From Lyophyllum atratum (taxonomy: Eukaryota > Basidiomycota > Agaricomycetes > Agaricales > Lyophyllaceae), in assembly GCA_014905825.1 (NCBI GenBank), contig JACGCN010000004.1:806001-870000 (forward strand): a DNA stretch of 64,000 nt, given 5' to 3'. The stretch's first letter is position 1, and every line of letters starts with the position of its first letter. A program made the translations under genes and the position numbers. The notes under the pieces were generated by a model, which saw nothing but the letters and a program-made list of their open reading frames with translations, ran no database searches and was not told the origin of the DNA. Below, one piece after another: positions 35,292 through 48,720 of the stretch.

Positions 35292-37709
35292 TTACAGTAC
35301 ATATCTGAACTCACGGTTCTGAATGTCGGTGAGGTCCAAGAATTCCTGGGGGATATGTAAATTATCTATGTCCTTGGGATCTGCGATACACATTACCTTG
35401 TCGACCTTTAATTTCTTTGTCACGCCGTCCACCGTCTTCTCGATATACACATCGTCGTAAGAGTGGTCGACAGGCTCATTATCCCGGCGTTTATTTTCTC
35501 TTGAAAGGTGCCACCGGATGATCAACATCAAAGCCATGCAGGAGACGTAGCAGACACCAATGATGATCCAAGGGACATGATTCCTTTGTTTAAGAGCTCA
35601 GCGCGTGAGAGGTGCTTCAAGCAAAGTGATCCCTACCTTGGCTTATATTGAGCTTGCCACATGAATGGTCCGGCAGCGTTTCCAATACAGTAGGCAGAGA
35701 GGAGGATTGCATTTGTCGTTACTCTCTTGGTGTGTCCTGCTGTTACGCTGGAGATCCAAGATAAGGAGAGCACAAAGCCCGTGGTCCCCACCCCTATGAA
35801 GAGGCCTGCATCAGTGGTGTGTGGCTTACATGGTCGTGTGTCTCTTACCTGATAGCCACACGCTAAACAATAGGCCAACCTTGTTCCCCCATGGTAAAAA
35901 GTTGATCAAGAAAGCACCGAGGATGTTCGGAACCATATACAGCACTGAAATGTATGCGATACTATTCGGGATTCTTGCAGCAAGAGTGACCCCAGTCCAA
36001 ATCGTGATAATTTCCACCACACCGTCGACGCATCCGAGCAGTGTTGTCTGAAGGTAACTGAAGCCAAACGAGGACACAATTATTTGTCGCTGATTTGTGA
36101 GGGAATTCGGAACGTTGTCTAGCGCAGAAAAAAGCGCGAATAGCCAGGTTTTCGGATCGAGTAGTGCCTCAATCAACCTAAGGAGGGGCGAGCTAAGCCT
36201 TCGTATCGATAAAATTCTTCGTCCATACGTACTGTTCTTTCTTGAAATGCTTGTTCTCGACACCAGTTTGATTGACCTGAAGAGTGGGTTAGCGGAGGTG
36301 ATATCAGGCGGCAGATGGATCAACTTTAATTCTTTGAACGGCTATAGCTCGTTCCGGCGGAGTCAGAAACCATGCAGTAGTCGGAGAGTCGGGAAATAGG
36401 AACCTTGGGGATCCCATTAATATGAATGAGAACCATATTCGAGATAGATGAATACCAATATGCCACCGCAGTGAGGAGTGTCAAAATTCCCGTGATGATC
36501 ATAAGCCTGCAATCTCTGAGTGAAACGGCGCTGAAGGGACATGCATGTGCTTACCATTGCCACGGCTCGAAGGACTTGGTCTTGATGTGTAAAGCTCCGA
36601 AGCTAATGAATCCCGAGACAATCTGGGCTACAGAAGGGTTTATTTAACGGATCTAACCCTTTTATCGAAAAAATATCGATTACCTGTACCATTCATCAGG
36701 ACTGAACGTAGCAACCTCAATCAGTCGTATTACAACGATGCAAAGATGATTGCTATGACTCACACCAATACCCTACCCTCAACGTCTGCTCTGTCCTGGT
36801 ATAAAACATGGAGCTGACGATGAGAAATCCGGCGGTGATTGATCCTTCACACATGCCCAATATCAATCGAACGACAAAGAGGCCAGCAAAGTTTGTGCAG
36901 GCCGCATGGCAACACAGAGCAACGGCCCAGACGAAGATGTTTATACTTTAGAGATATCAGAACGCATATTTGAATACAGGGGTGGCCTGAAACATACCTC
37001 ATCCACTTTGCAACTGGGAAGCGCTGGAGAGCTAGGTTCTGAGGAAATTCGAAAGCCAGGTAACTTAGGTAGAATATCGTCCCGAGCCTGTTGCTGTATT
37101 AGAACGCTGTAAGTAAACCCTAATTTGATGGCTCACCAATTATATCTGGAATGAAATAGGCGAATCAGCCGTGTGCAGGATACAATAAATCACCGTGGTT
37201 TCGCACTGGTTGGTTGTCAAATGGGTTGATTCTCTGATTATCGAGCATTGGGGTCAGCCGTATACTCTTATGCGTAGAAACTGAAAGCGCCAGACCTTAT
37301 ACCAAGAATAGCAGAGCTCCCCAGAGTCGTCTTGTCCATGAACTGAATCCTGATTTGAGATTAAGACGGTCGGTTCAACAGTCATAGTCATATCTAAAGT
37401 TCACCAGTAAAGAACTGGTAATTTTCCTTCAGTCAGTCGTTATAGAACGAGTTAACATGGCATGCTTACTGCACATAAGAGGAATGATATGGAGGTCGAT
37501 CTTTTTTCTGCGTAGACTTCAGCAAGATCAGTTCGAGAGAAACTCTCGAGGACATACCTAACCCTCAACGATTCAGCTGGATCAAGCTCCCCATCGCCAA
37601 ATGAGAGCTCAGCAGCGGTATCGACTTCCTTTGTGGATACCGCGACCGCCTCCAAATGCTTCGACTGGATATCTTTCTCGTCGAGAGACTTGTTAGAGTC
37701 GGTGTCCAT
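35292..37709 (-). CDS. Dal5-like MFS transporter, copy 1
   Basis: Anion:cation symporter of the allantoate-permease branch of the major facilitator superfamily, plasma membrane; the substrate is likely a small organic anion but is not predictable. Many short exons. The N-terminus is hydrophilic and acidic (ELSFGDGELDPAESLRVR), followed in order by RKIDLHIIPL-type TM1 lead, KTTLGSSAILGI, FVVRLILGMCEGSITAGFLI with the MFS-typical Gly-rich helix, a central loop and NVPNSLTNQRQIIVSSFGFS, LLGCVDGVVEIITIWTGVTL. The tail contains DNEPVDHSYDDVYIEKTVDG and ends REFRYVL. It is about 70% alike by eye to the transporter at 39535, so it is a tandem duplicate. Confidence 0.9.
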
Positions 37710-39534
37710 GGTGGTGTTAGAAGGGGGTAGAAGCGATGCGGAGACACCGGCTTGACAGGCTTATCATGAGGAGCCTGGTACAAATACGCCCCACAGGTCA
37801 TAAGAAGGCGTATAGTTCAGATAGGCGCCATGTGAGTGTTAGGGGTGTTTTGGGAAGCGATCTTCCTTGAGCTTATCTCTTGATAAGTTATATGTCCAAA
37901 AGTGGAGCACAGTCTCTTCCATCGTCAGTCAGTGACAAGTCACAAGGTGTGGTTGGGGCTGAGAGGTTAAGCGCTCCATGACACGCGCTGTATATCCGTA
38001 AGTGGTCGCTTTATGGCCATGACGTGCTATTTCAGTGGGCTCGTCTTGTTTGCCCGAAGTGCCAGTGCCTCGTCACTTGTATGCAGCCCGTCGGGAGCCG
38101 ACTTGGACCGATTTCTATTACATTGAAGCAAAGGGTAAGTCATAAAATATATAAGAAAAGAAAGGGGGAAACCATAGGGTGCAAAATTCACGCCTAGTCT
38201 GGCTCAACGATTAGTGACGCACTGATATGAAGCCCCTCACCGGACAAAATAAATTTGACAATGAAACTTCTTACTTCGAACCTGACGATGGCCGTTTTCG
38301 TCTTGAGGTCATGAATCTTGCACGTACCCACGCCCCACTTTGATGTTGTTGTGAGGCCTTTGACGTTGCGCTGGCTTCGTTCAACGGTGACACGGGACAC
38401 GGCACTGCCACGGAGCGAATAATTGGCGCGTCGTCCTCGTTTCTGACTGCGAGATGGTCTGGGACGGTGGACGGTTGGCTTCTGATGGCCGGTCGCGTGT
38501 ATTCTCGATTTTCTCAATACAGTATTCTGTTTTGATGGATGGGCTAACGCCCGGAGAGCGGGGTCCTCCCAAATGCGTCGGGTGTCCTGGAAGGGGCGAA
38601 AAATCGTGTTTAGCAGCACGACACGCCGACAAATGACGGTGCTGCCAAAAAAGTGCGTGTCTGGGTCCTGTAAGTTGCGATATTTGTGCCAGGACACGCC
38701 GAAAAGCCCAAAGGACACGCGGAATTAGTCCATCAGAGAACGCGATGCGAGCAGCCCTTTCCCTGAGTTGCTGAAATTTCTTTGCCAAATTCAAAGCACT
38801 CGGCTTGTTCAAAAACCTCCAATTTCTGCACATGAATACATACACATTCTATATACGCGATCCCAACATTTCAGACGCTTCCATTGACGATCAACCTGGC
38901 AGTGAGTTCATGACAAGAAATTTCGGTTGCTTTGACCGTTTAGGAAATACCTCTCACGGGGTTTTGGGCGCGTCTTGCTCTGCCCCAAATGCCGGCACTA
39001 TTAGTATCAGGAAGGTTGCAGGTCACACTCAATGTTCTCAGAGTCCCATGTTGCTGCTCAAAGTTCAAATTATATGCGATCAATGAGAGAATGCGAGCCT
39101 CGAAAATCAAAGAATACGGTGAAGGTCAAAGTGGAGCGTGGGTAAGTTCAAGTTTGAAAGAATCAAAGACGAAGTCAAGATTTGGATGGGCAACAACCCA
39201 AGTCAAACATCTAAATATTTTTGTCCGGTGAGGCCCTTCATACACTGAACGGCGGAAGAGCATTTTGTTCGGATTACAGCAACAGTCCGATCACCAATTA
39301 GCCGATTGATGTGATCAGTATAGTAACGATAGCCGATGACTTGTTCTAACGTCTTCTAACGTTCTACCCACGACTTGGCTTGAGTATGCAGCCCGAGCAA
39401 GTACTAAAGGCCAAGACAATATAGAGCGTAAAAATGGAACTTGATTTATTGTAAATGTAACGGTGAGATAATACTACAAAAACAGACGCTATATCCAATC
39501 AGTCACTGGGGCACCAAGGAATCCAGGCGAGAGA
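37710..39534. other. Spacer between the two Dal5-like transporters
   Basis: About 1.8 kb. A 174-codon (38194-38718) and a 154-codon (38381-38845) minus-strand frame overlap in different registers; neither shows a domain. Copies of GACACGCCGA-like words occur at about 38629, 38693 and 38713. No gene is supported. Confidence 0.4.
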
Positions 39535-41965
39535 CTACAAAACATATCGGAAGTCACGATTCTGGATGTCTGTAAGATCCAAGAATTCCTGAGATGGTTG
39601 ATGAGGGATGCGTTCACAAAGATGGAAGGATCGAAGGACATTACCTTATCAACCTTGATCTTCTCCAAGACGCCATCGACCACCCTCTCAATATAAACGT
39701 CATCATAGGTATGGTCAACTGGTTCTTGATCACGGAGTTTGTTTTGCCTCGCAAGATGAAACCTGAGTGTGCCCAAGCAGATAATGCAGATGACGTGGCA
39801 TACGCCGATGACAGTCCATGGTAAGTGATTTCTGTGTGCAAGTCAGCGACGTGGAAGGGGTAAAAGAAGTCATGTAAATTCTTACCTGGGGCGATATTTG
39901 GATTGCCACATGAAGGGACCAGCAGAATTGCCGATGCAGTAGGCGCAAAGCGCGATAGCGTTTACCGTGATTTTTTTAGTATGTCCAGAAGTTATGGCGG
40001 AGAGCCACGACAACGACAGTACATAATTGGTGACCAACCCTATCGGGCGCGTTAGAATACAACGGAAATTCTGTACGACTGGGACTTACCAGATGTCCAC
40101 TGAGCGAACAGGAGGCCAATCTTGTTCTCCCAGGGCAAGAAGTTGATCAGGAACACGGCGACGATGTTGGGAAGAGTGTAGAGAATAGCGACGTATGCTC
40201 TGCTGTTTGGGAAGCGAGCGGCAAGCCAGACTCCCGACCAAATTGTGGTTATGGTCACAACGCCATCGACACAACCGAGCAGAGTTGCTTGGAGATTTGA
40301 AAATCCAAACGACGAAACGATAATTTGACGCTGGTTCGTCAGAGAATTTGGCACCATCACCGACGCGGAGAAGAGCGCAATGAGCCATGTTTTGGGATCG
40401 CGAAGAGCTTCGAACATTCTGGCAAAAATTATTAACTTGGGTCTAGTGGCGGAAAGAGAATACTCACTGTTCCTTCTTGAAGGTCTTGTTTTCTACACCG
40501 GTTTGATTGACCTGAAGTTGTTGCGTCAATTCAACATTAATGATAAGGAATTTCTGAGTTGGATGCTCACCTTGATCCGCCTGACAGCGATCGCTCGCTC
40601 TTTCTTGGTAAGGAACCAAGCCGTTGTGGGGGAGTCAGGGAACATGAACCTTTAATTGTTGGTCAGGTCTTGGACCTTACTGTTAATCGCAAAGACCGTG
40701 ACGACGTACCAAAACGACAGTGCAGCGATAAGAGTGATAAGTCCAGTAATGATCATCAGCCTAAGGTCTGTCAGTCAATGGGCGTATGGAACAATTGTGA
40801 ACTGACCATTGCCAGGGTTCGAAGCCGCGCGTTTTGATGTGCAATGCTCCAAAGCTGAGGAATCCGGAGATGATTTGGGCTGTAGAGCATCCATAAGGTC
40901 GAGAAGTTTAGATACATAAAAGCGAAGGAGACGCACCAAAACCGTTCATCAAGACTGGATATCATATCGCTAAGCTGGTTGAAATACTGCGGGTAGGATA
41001 AGCGCCACTCACACCAATAGCCAACCCTCAGAGTCTGCTCATTACGAGTATAGAACATGGAGGTGACGATGAGAAATCCAGCCGTAATGGAGCCTTCGCA
41101 CATGCCCAGTACCAATCGGCAAACCAACAAACCAGCAAAGTTTTTGCAAGCCGAATGACAGGATAATGCCACTGCCCAAACGAAAATGTTGATACTAGTG
41201 AAATGCTTAGTGAGAAAGTGATCTTGAGTGAGGACTCTAGCAACAGACCTTAACCATTTCCCAACCGGGAAACGTTGTAAGGCAAGGTTTTGGGGGATCT
41301 CAAATGTGAGATAGCTGAGGTAGAAGATCGTCCCTAGCCTAGGAAGATGTGAATAAACGAATAGGAGTGATAGGACTGTTGTGAGTCACCAGTTATATCT
41401 GTATAGGTTGGATGGTTAGGTCAACAACAATTCGCATTATTGGCTATACACATTGGCGGACTAACTGGTTGGTGGTCAAATGTGTTGATTCTCTGGTTGT
41501 GCAAGGAATAAGCACAAAAGAATAAGCGAGGTAGATATGAGCAGACCTTATTCCAAGAATAGCCGCGCTCCCAAGAGTAGTCTTGTCCATAAATTGAATC
41601 CTGTCAAGCTCTCGCCTTAGAAGACTGTCTGTACGCAACCGATGTAGCCCTACCAGTAAAGACCTAAGATCAACGTCATCAGTTCGCCTATTTCCTCCTT
41701 CTAATCGACCAAGAGACAACTTACTGCACATCAACGGCATGATATGAAGGTCGATCTTCCGCCTATCACCTAAAATTTAGCCAACAAGTAGCAGAAGGCC
41801 TGGGCAGATGTAGACATACCGAACTCTTAGCGCCTCGACTGGGTCTAGCTCGCCTTCATCGCCGTTGAGGAGTTCCGCGGCCGTGTCAACATTCCTCGTC
41901 TCGACCGCGATGGTGTTATGCTTCTCCGGGTTACTACGTTTCTCGTCGATAGATGAATCACTCAT
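39535..41965 (-). CDS. Dal5-like MFS transporter, copy 2
   Basis: Paralogue of the transporter at 35292, same strand and same exon arrangement, presumably moving a related organic anion across the plasma membrane. Recognisable blocks: acidic N-terminus (ELLNGDEGELDPVEALRVR), RKIDLHIMPLMC, DKTTLGSAAILGIR, FPVGKW, VWAVALSCHSACKNFAGLLV, CRLVLGMCEGSITAGFLIVT, DSPTTAWFL, RDPKTWLIALFSASVMVPNS, LTNQRQIIVSSFGFSNLQAT and LLGCVDGVVTITTIWSGVWL. The tail repeats DHTYDDVYIERVVDG and NRDFRYVL, nearly the same as copy 1. Divergence is concentrated in loops and introns, so both copies look selected and functional. Confidence 0.91.
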
Positions 41966-42805
41966 TGTGAATTCGTCGACGTGAAAGTGAGATTATGAGG
42001 GCGGTCAGGTCTCAATGTCAATGGAGGGGTCGGCAGAGGTGAACTTCTCGTCGATCATCGTGAATATTATCACTTCATATAGTCTCCAGATGCACCCAAG
42101 GTAGGCACACCAACCACACATATGCCCACTTGGGATCGGAGGACGTCGTAATAAAGAAGCTACCCGAGCTCCTTGGGGCAAATGTCAGACATCTCATGAC
42201 ATACAAGGGGAGTGCTTTTGTGCGAGTCTTGACAGGTCGTGACCGGTGACCCTTAGTCGAAGTGGTATGCGAGATAATGAGGTTATGCGCAAACCGCGGC
42301 AATGCGGTCGGCAAACTTGCGGAACAGGATGTGGGGCTCACTAGATTTGCTTTCGTAACTAATTGCTCCCTGAATATCGCACGCAGATAGTGATTTTGGG
42401 CATAGATCCCGCAGGGGTGCTCGTTCGCGTGGGGTGTATTTATGTAGTTGAAATCCATCGACATAATCCCGCACGGTTCTGCGGGGTGTGTGCGGTCAGC
42501 TGAGTGATGGAGTTTGATGAGAAGGTGGTACGGTGTACCTGCGTGCCTTGCTCAATTGAATAGATGTTTCCTCTAATCTCCTCGGTGCCGCGGTTGTAAG
42601 ATGGTTTTTCAGCTTATCTACATTGACATAACACGAGGATGCCGCATCTCGAAAATGACATATACTGGGTTGGGAAACAGAAGGTATCATGTTCTCGGCG
42701 CCTAGCAATCGGAAGGGCACTGTACACTGCGCAGATGATGAGCATATATAAATACCTGAAGGACAAATCAGCCGGAAGTTGAAGAGGTAAAATCACCTTA
42801 TGAAT
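41966..42805. other. Intergenic stretch
   Basis: Upstream region of transporter copy 2 and downstream of GSH2. Open frames on the minus strand have no motif. Nothing supportable. Confidence 0.45.
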
Positions 42806-44602
42806 TTAGCCGTCTACCAAGAGCACCGAGTCCAGCACCGAGAAACCAGTCGCTACGCCGCCTTCATCGCTATCTTTACCCTTCGTTCTGACCAGCCATC
42901 CGGATTCCTTCTCTCTTATATCCGTGCTTTTATCGCCAAACAATGCCCACCCAAAGATTCCAAGCTCGCTTACAACCTCAACCTTGACGGCCTCTTGGTT
43001 GGCGCCGCCTGCACGGATAAGGTAGTTGGAGGTACCATTGGGTGGCATGATCAACTCCATGGCTATCCATGCTTGCCGCTCCTTCGGCGGCAAGGTGTCC
43101 AAGAAGGGAGGAATGGAGCCTTTATAGACGTTGTTCCCGCCTCCCTCTCTCTGTGGTTTGAGAACGAGAGACTCCGCATGCTCACGAGCCTTGAGGACAC
43201 CAACGCTCTCATTCCCCGATTCAAGCGCATCGTGGTCTGGTGTCAGGAGGTCTTGGCCAACATCCAATCCCCACATCCCCATAAAGCTCTGGCGTAGCTC
43301 GTCTAGCTCCTCCTTGCGGAAAGCTAAGCTGCCCCACCTCGTGTCAGAAAGAAAATATTCGAGGACCCTGGGTTGGGTAAGGACTTCTTGGATTTTCTTT
43401 CCTCCGGCAAGTTGGAGCGCGATGGAAGGGCATTTGATCGCCCTTGATCGTTCAAGGAGGAAGCGCGTTTGGTAGTGCGCGGGCGTCTGGTATTCAATGG
43501 GCGCGTAACCAGCGCGGAAGTACACCGTCGAAATTTCCACGAAACCACCGGGGTGGAGGTCAGGCGAGCACGAGATGCGGAGGACACGGGTGTCAGGGTT
43601 GAGTGAGGCGGAATGGGCAAGCTCGTCGAAGGTTCGACGGATGGCATGAATGGAATGTCTTCGATCTAAGGTTATCAAAGGTGTCTGCGATGAACAGAGG
43701 AAGTGCGTACTTTTCCAAGAGTTTATACTCCAACGACAACTGATCAAATACATTACGCTCCCCAGGTTGCACAACGAAAAGTATATAAGACCTTGACTAA
43801 AATCAAAACTATGGTCGAATATCGGGATCCCTGAGACTTACTTTTCATTGCTATACGCCTCGTGCGCAGCGGCCAGACCTTCGACTAAACCGGCGACGGT
43901 ATCGTTCTCAGGAAAGTTGTCGGCCCTGAGGTGAGAAGAGGTGTTGTAATACTGAGTGGACGCGTTAAGATACCTGCAAAGCGCGTTCAGAAGGCGTGCG
44001 ATGGCATTCACAGCACCAAGAGTCTACCTATGTAGGCTTGCTGTACGCTCCGAGAGACCACCAAAGGACACGGAGATAGTATTGAACTCTACTTGTTTGA
44101 GAGACGGTGTCTGGCCAGGAGGTGCATGGAGAAGATAGTCTGATCGAAACAATCCCAGGTGAAGTGGCTTTGAGAGACATAACAGAATTCAACGGGGCAC
44201 TTGACCTTGAAGCTTAGTACACACCTGCACAAGCCCCTCGTCCCTCAGTTGCTTCCAACCCGTCCAGAGTTGCCCAATGAAATCATCAACTTTCCCGACA
44301 CCGTTCTCAGTACCCATGATGCGATCCAAGAATTCCTCATCCTGAGCGATCCTGGAGTACAGGACATTGTACGTGCGCTGGATGCGTTTGGCATGCTCGA
44401 AGATGCTGCGGGGGAATGGCGATGGGAATAGTGCTAATGGCGCATGTATGGCAGACTCTGGGATCGGAGGCTGGCGTTCGGCAGGTGGAAGATAGAGCAA
44501 GCCGTTCGAAAAAGCGTATGATGTCGCTAAAAGGGTCAACTCATCGACCTGGGCTTTGGTCAATGTCGGCGGCCATTCAGATAGTATAGATGCAGAGGTC
44601 AT
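42806..44602 (-). CDS. GSH2: Glutathione synthetase
   Basis: ATP-dependent ligase joining gamma-glutamylcysteine and glycine, the last step of glutathione synthesis, cytosolic. Several exons. Exon 1 (from 44602) carries the eukaryotic GSH-synthetase N-domain: FPSPFPRSIFEHAKRIQ, TYNVLYSRIAQDEEFLDRIM. The next exon gives GLFRSDYLLH and KQVEFNTISVSFGGL, the glutamyl-cysteine binding loop. Later come ALQLAGGKKIQEVLTQPRVL and the ATP-binding LVLKPQREGGGNNVYKG, then WIAMELIMPP and the C-terminal alanine/glycine-rich lid (GWLVRTKG, DEGGVATGFSVLDSVLLV). An in-frame Met upstream (44722) would add 40 non-conserved residues, so I prefer 44602. RPAP1 ends 173 bp upstream on the same strand. Confidence 0.95.
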
Positions 44603-44775
44603 CTCTGTAGGCACAAGAGAATATGGGTTCAAGCAAGACCATGCTTGAGAAGGGGAAGTTGAGTCAGCTCGCCAAATCGATTGCGTGATACAAATTCCTT
44701 CAGATATCATCTCTGTAAGCACTTGTACCTACTCTACATTGATTCTACATAGTATTTAGATGTTAATGGATATAT

Positions 44776-47700
44776 CTATTCAGGTAACAGTCCCTTCAAC
44801 CGATCTCCCAACCCCCAACCTGTTACGCACTCAAGACGCGTTGCGCTGACCTGATCATCCAGATCATCGAAACATCGAGGAGGGACTAAGGTTGCTCCAG
44901 TCTGGTGTTGGCGGTATCGAACAACGTCCTTCACCACGTCATGCCCACCCTGTTCAACGACAGCCTTCAGCAGCTTGCTGGCACGGTCTGGTCCCCATCC
45001 CGCGGCATGAAGGTCTGGCCAAATGTTGCAAGCGACGTGATGCAGGGCCACTAGGTGTACAAAGCCTTGAGGACGCTCTTTAAGGAGCGCACGAAGATAG
45101 CAGCCAACCATCTGTGCATCATCCTCGACTGGCCATAGATATTCCCTAATATCCTCGCAGATGACCTGGTCAATAGGCGTGCGAATGGTCTTGATAACGT
45201 GTCCAAAGTCGTTCCAAAGATATTTTCGGTAATCAAGGGGGTATCGCATTGACGTGGGCGGGAGGAGGAGGCGGGCGAACAGAGGGTGGGCGAAAGATAT
45301 CGCGTCATAGAGCGCTACAAAGTCGGTGTAGTATTGATAGAATGGCGTCTTGCCGAGGAAGCGGGTTGCTACCTGTTCCAAGTTCTCGCTAGCGGGAGGC
45401 GGAACGACAGGTGTCACCGGGGGTGTGGGGGTGGCAGAAACAGTGTATGGCTGCAGGAGTAGCTCCATGAGCTGACCGACCAGACGATCGCGGAAAACTT
45501 CCTCAGTCGAGTCGGCCTCCGTCTGACCGTGCTCGAGCATGAAGACTTTCATGCACCCAAATACCGCCTCCTCTCGCGTCAAGACGAAATCCGTCAGTGC
45601 AAAATGCTGCAGCACTTCTCGGCATATTTTTGTTAGAAGAAGAGAGGCCCGGACGATATCAATCTCGGATGCATCCCATTCTGCTGGCAACGCCTTGAAC
45701 ACTTCCGAACTTCCAGACCGTAGGAGATGATCGAGCGGGGTCAATGTCCAGTCGCTGGTTAGAGGAAGCCCAAACGTGGGTAACGCTATCGGGGATGGGA
45801 GGTGCTGAGTAGTGGCCTGTGAGATTGATTGAGGTGTCGGCGATGGCGGTCCAATGGATGTGTCACGATGAGGTCGAATTGTATGTGCCAAGAATGGCTT
45901 GATCACACGCATTCCACCTCTATCCCAGATGATTGATGGATCTTCGATCTCCAGCCTCCCCACCCACTCAGGTTTTACGAAGCTTAACAAATCATCCGCG
46001 ACCTCTGCTGCGAAGTTCTCATCCCCAGGGAGTAGCTTTGAGAGAATCGAGAGGCCTTGGGCTGCCCACAACTCCTCAGAAATGCCGGGTAGTCTCTGCG
46101 ATAGACGGAGATACGCCGAAAGGAGCTCTGACAATGATCTCAGGTACACGTACGCGTGGCGAGTACCGTGAGTTGTAGAGGCCAAGAGCGACCAGGCCGG
46201 GTGTACTGTGATCTTGGCACATAAATCTGAAATCCGAGGGAAAGGAAGTGGAAACGGAGGGGAACGGAGTGGACCGTCTGAAGGTGGCGGCAGGCATGCC
46301 AGCCAGAGGCGTATGGCCTTCGCCAATGTGGACGCATGGCCTGCCACAGCACGGAGGTGCGGTATTTGGCTCTGTGTAATAGGCACGGATGCAACACGAC
46401 CAAGATCCCGCTGGATGGCATCCAAACAGCCCAGAACGATTTCCTTCTCCTTCCCGTTCTCAAATCCAGGCTTTATGACCTCAAGACAATCCATCCTCTC
46501 CGTCGAACCACCTCTAATCCCATTCACTTTAGCACCTTCCAGCCAAGCTGCGTTGACCGCCCACACACCAGCCCAAACGGGCCAATCTTTCTCTTCCGAA
46601 ATCCCCAATCGATCACCCAAGTCGAGGACCTCTGTATTCCATCCCCATCCAGTGATTTGGCTCCACAAAATCTCGTGACTAGGCGCAGTCTGATGTGGGT
46701 CGACCGCGCACACCGTCCAGGCTGTTAGCAGGTCCATCCATGCGACTCTAAGTCTGGAGGAATTGCAAGCGTCGGAGAGGATATATTGGCTTAGACGTGT
46801 GAATTGCTCCATGGCGGTGGTTGCAATGTGCGAGTACAGCCCGTATTTCGCAAGGGCGGTATAGAACCGGAGCGTCGACGTAAGTAGAGATGTAGCCAAC
46901 TGAGCGGGGTACATGGCTGAGGACGGTAAGAAAGTGATGAATCGAAGAAGCGCATCAGCAGATGCCTGGAGCGCGCTGGCATTAGTCCGCGACGCGTTTG
47001 CGAGTACGATGAGGAGGTCGAGAGCATAGGGATTGGGAGGAGCAAAGGTTTCCGTTTGTGGGATAGGTGTGAGGAGGAAAGTTTGAACGATAGTAGCAAC
47101 CAGTTTCGGAGTGGTCACAATCGAGGATGCATATCTATTGCTATGCTTCGCCAGTCTGTGAAGGACAGCCAAGAGCTGGGATCTTGTTTCCTCTGGTATT
47201 TCCCCTTGGCCGAGCAACGTTGCGATTTGGGGAAGGAAGAAATCCAGCTGCAGGGAGTTGATGGCTAAGTCACTGTCAACTTCAAGTTCGACCCCTTCAA
47301 AGGTCATGATATCCTCGTCCCATCCCACAACGCATTGCCAAATGACCTCGATAGCTCGGACACCGACACTTCCGCGCTCCGTCATTGCCTCCACTCCAGC
47401 AGCCAATATTCGCTTCCGTACTTCCTCTTCTTTGCCAGTGACTTCCTCCATCCCATCTATCTCTCCATGCGCCACCTTGGAAACTCTCTTCGCAATCCTT
47501 GCCAAGACTCCCAGCATCGTTGCGCGCTGTGCAGGCACGGTAGATCGCGAGAGCAGGAATATATCATCGAGGGTATAGCCAGCATGCGCGCCTTCAGCAT
47601 GATGATGAAGTCCAAGATGTGTGGGGAGGGTCGACGAATCAGAAAGAGATATTGGTTTACCAGAAAGATCAAAACGTAGCGATGACGAGATGGATTCTGG

Positions 47701-48720
47701 ATCAGAGGATTGTGAAGAATGCTGCATCCAGGCGAGATTAGGATCATTTGCGGGTGCGCTGGGAAAGTAGCGTCGGCGGATATATTCTGCTGAACCTTCG
47801 TCAGGTTCTGGATGAGTGTCAGGAGGTGGAGAAGAGGGTTCCTGTGGAACGAGTTTGCCAGAGAATTGGCCAAGCGACACGGCGGAACCATCATCAAGGG
47901 GAGGTGGTAAGGCAAGCGCTTTCCGCCGGGGCGATGGCGGGGCAGACTCGTAGACGTGAACGTCTTCGGGCGCGAGTTCTGCAAAGCGGAGCGTACGGTC
48001 AGCACGGCTTGGTGGGCGTGTTCGGCTTGACAATGCAGGAGGAGGAGACAACTCTAGAAGTATAATCCTTCAGAAACGATGACAAAATGCTTTTCAAAGA
48101 GGGATATCAATGCCACGACTCACGTCGATGGGTGTCATGGGCGGCCAACTCCCTTTCAAATCTCTCCCGGGGTGTGATTGGAACTGATTAAGAAAAGCAT
48201 GTTAAAGAAAGTATAATAAATATGAAGAGAGCACGATCCGACCTTCATCAAGAGGAGGAGAAGTAATAGGGTCTTGAGTGCTCTGGGGTTTCGTTGGGAT
48301 TTGCGCTTCCTGTGGAGGCTTTGCCTGCTTTTCTCTCGCTTGTTTCACCCTCTTCAAAAGATCCCCCACTCCAGAACCAAATCGCTGGAGAATCTCTTGC
48401 CTCTCTTGATCCCTCTCTTCCTCTGTCATTTGTGCAACCCGCTGTTCATTTTCATGGCTCATCTGAGTGCGCCAATCATCGGGATCGAGGGTTTTTTTTG
48501 GCGCCTGAACTTTCTCACTAGGAGCTATGGTAGGCACATCCTGAAGCCTGGAAGGCCCTGCTTTGCGTGATCCCTCTCTGCTTCGCGCAAACGCGCTCTT
48601 TGACCGGTGTTCGACGGCTGGGAAGCCAGTCCTGGCTGGAGTGAAAGTTTTGGGAGCAGATTGGGCCGTCGGATTTCGCTCGAACACTGAGCCTACAAGG
48701 GCTGGTGAATTGTGTGACAT
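44776..48720 (-). CDS. RNA polymerase II-associated protein 1 (RPAP1)
   Basis: Assembly and nuclear-import partner of RNA polymerase II. Three exons (48243-48720, 48124-48183, 44776-48053) close in frame to 1271 residues, close to animal RPAP1. The N-terminus has LVGSVFERNP and MSHENEQRVAQMTEEERDQE then RQEILQRFGSGV, the RPAP1_N signature. The 60-nt middle exon encodes VPITPRERFERELAAHDTH. The long third exon starts with LRFAELAPEDVHVYES, and DEGSAEYIRRRYFPSAP with ISSSLRFDLSGKPI matches the RPAP1_C block; about 900 helical-repeat residues follow, ending GWGLGDRLKGLLPE. Such a long intron-free exon is unusual among its neighbours. Confidence 0.93.

Noticed and set aside
38194..38845. Two overlapping minus-strand frames of 174 and 154 codons
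   Set aside because: They occupy the same bases in different frames, and neither shows domains or splice structure.
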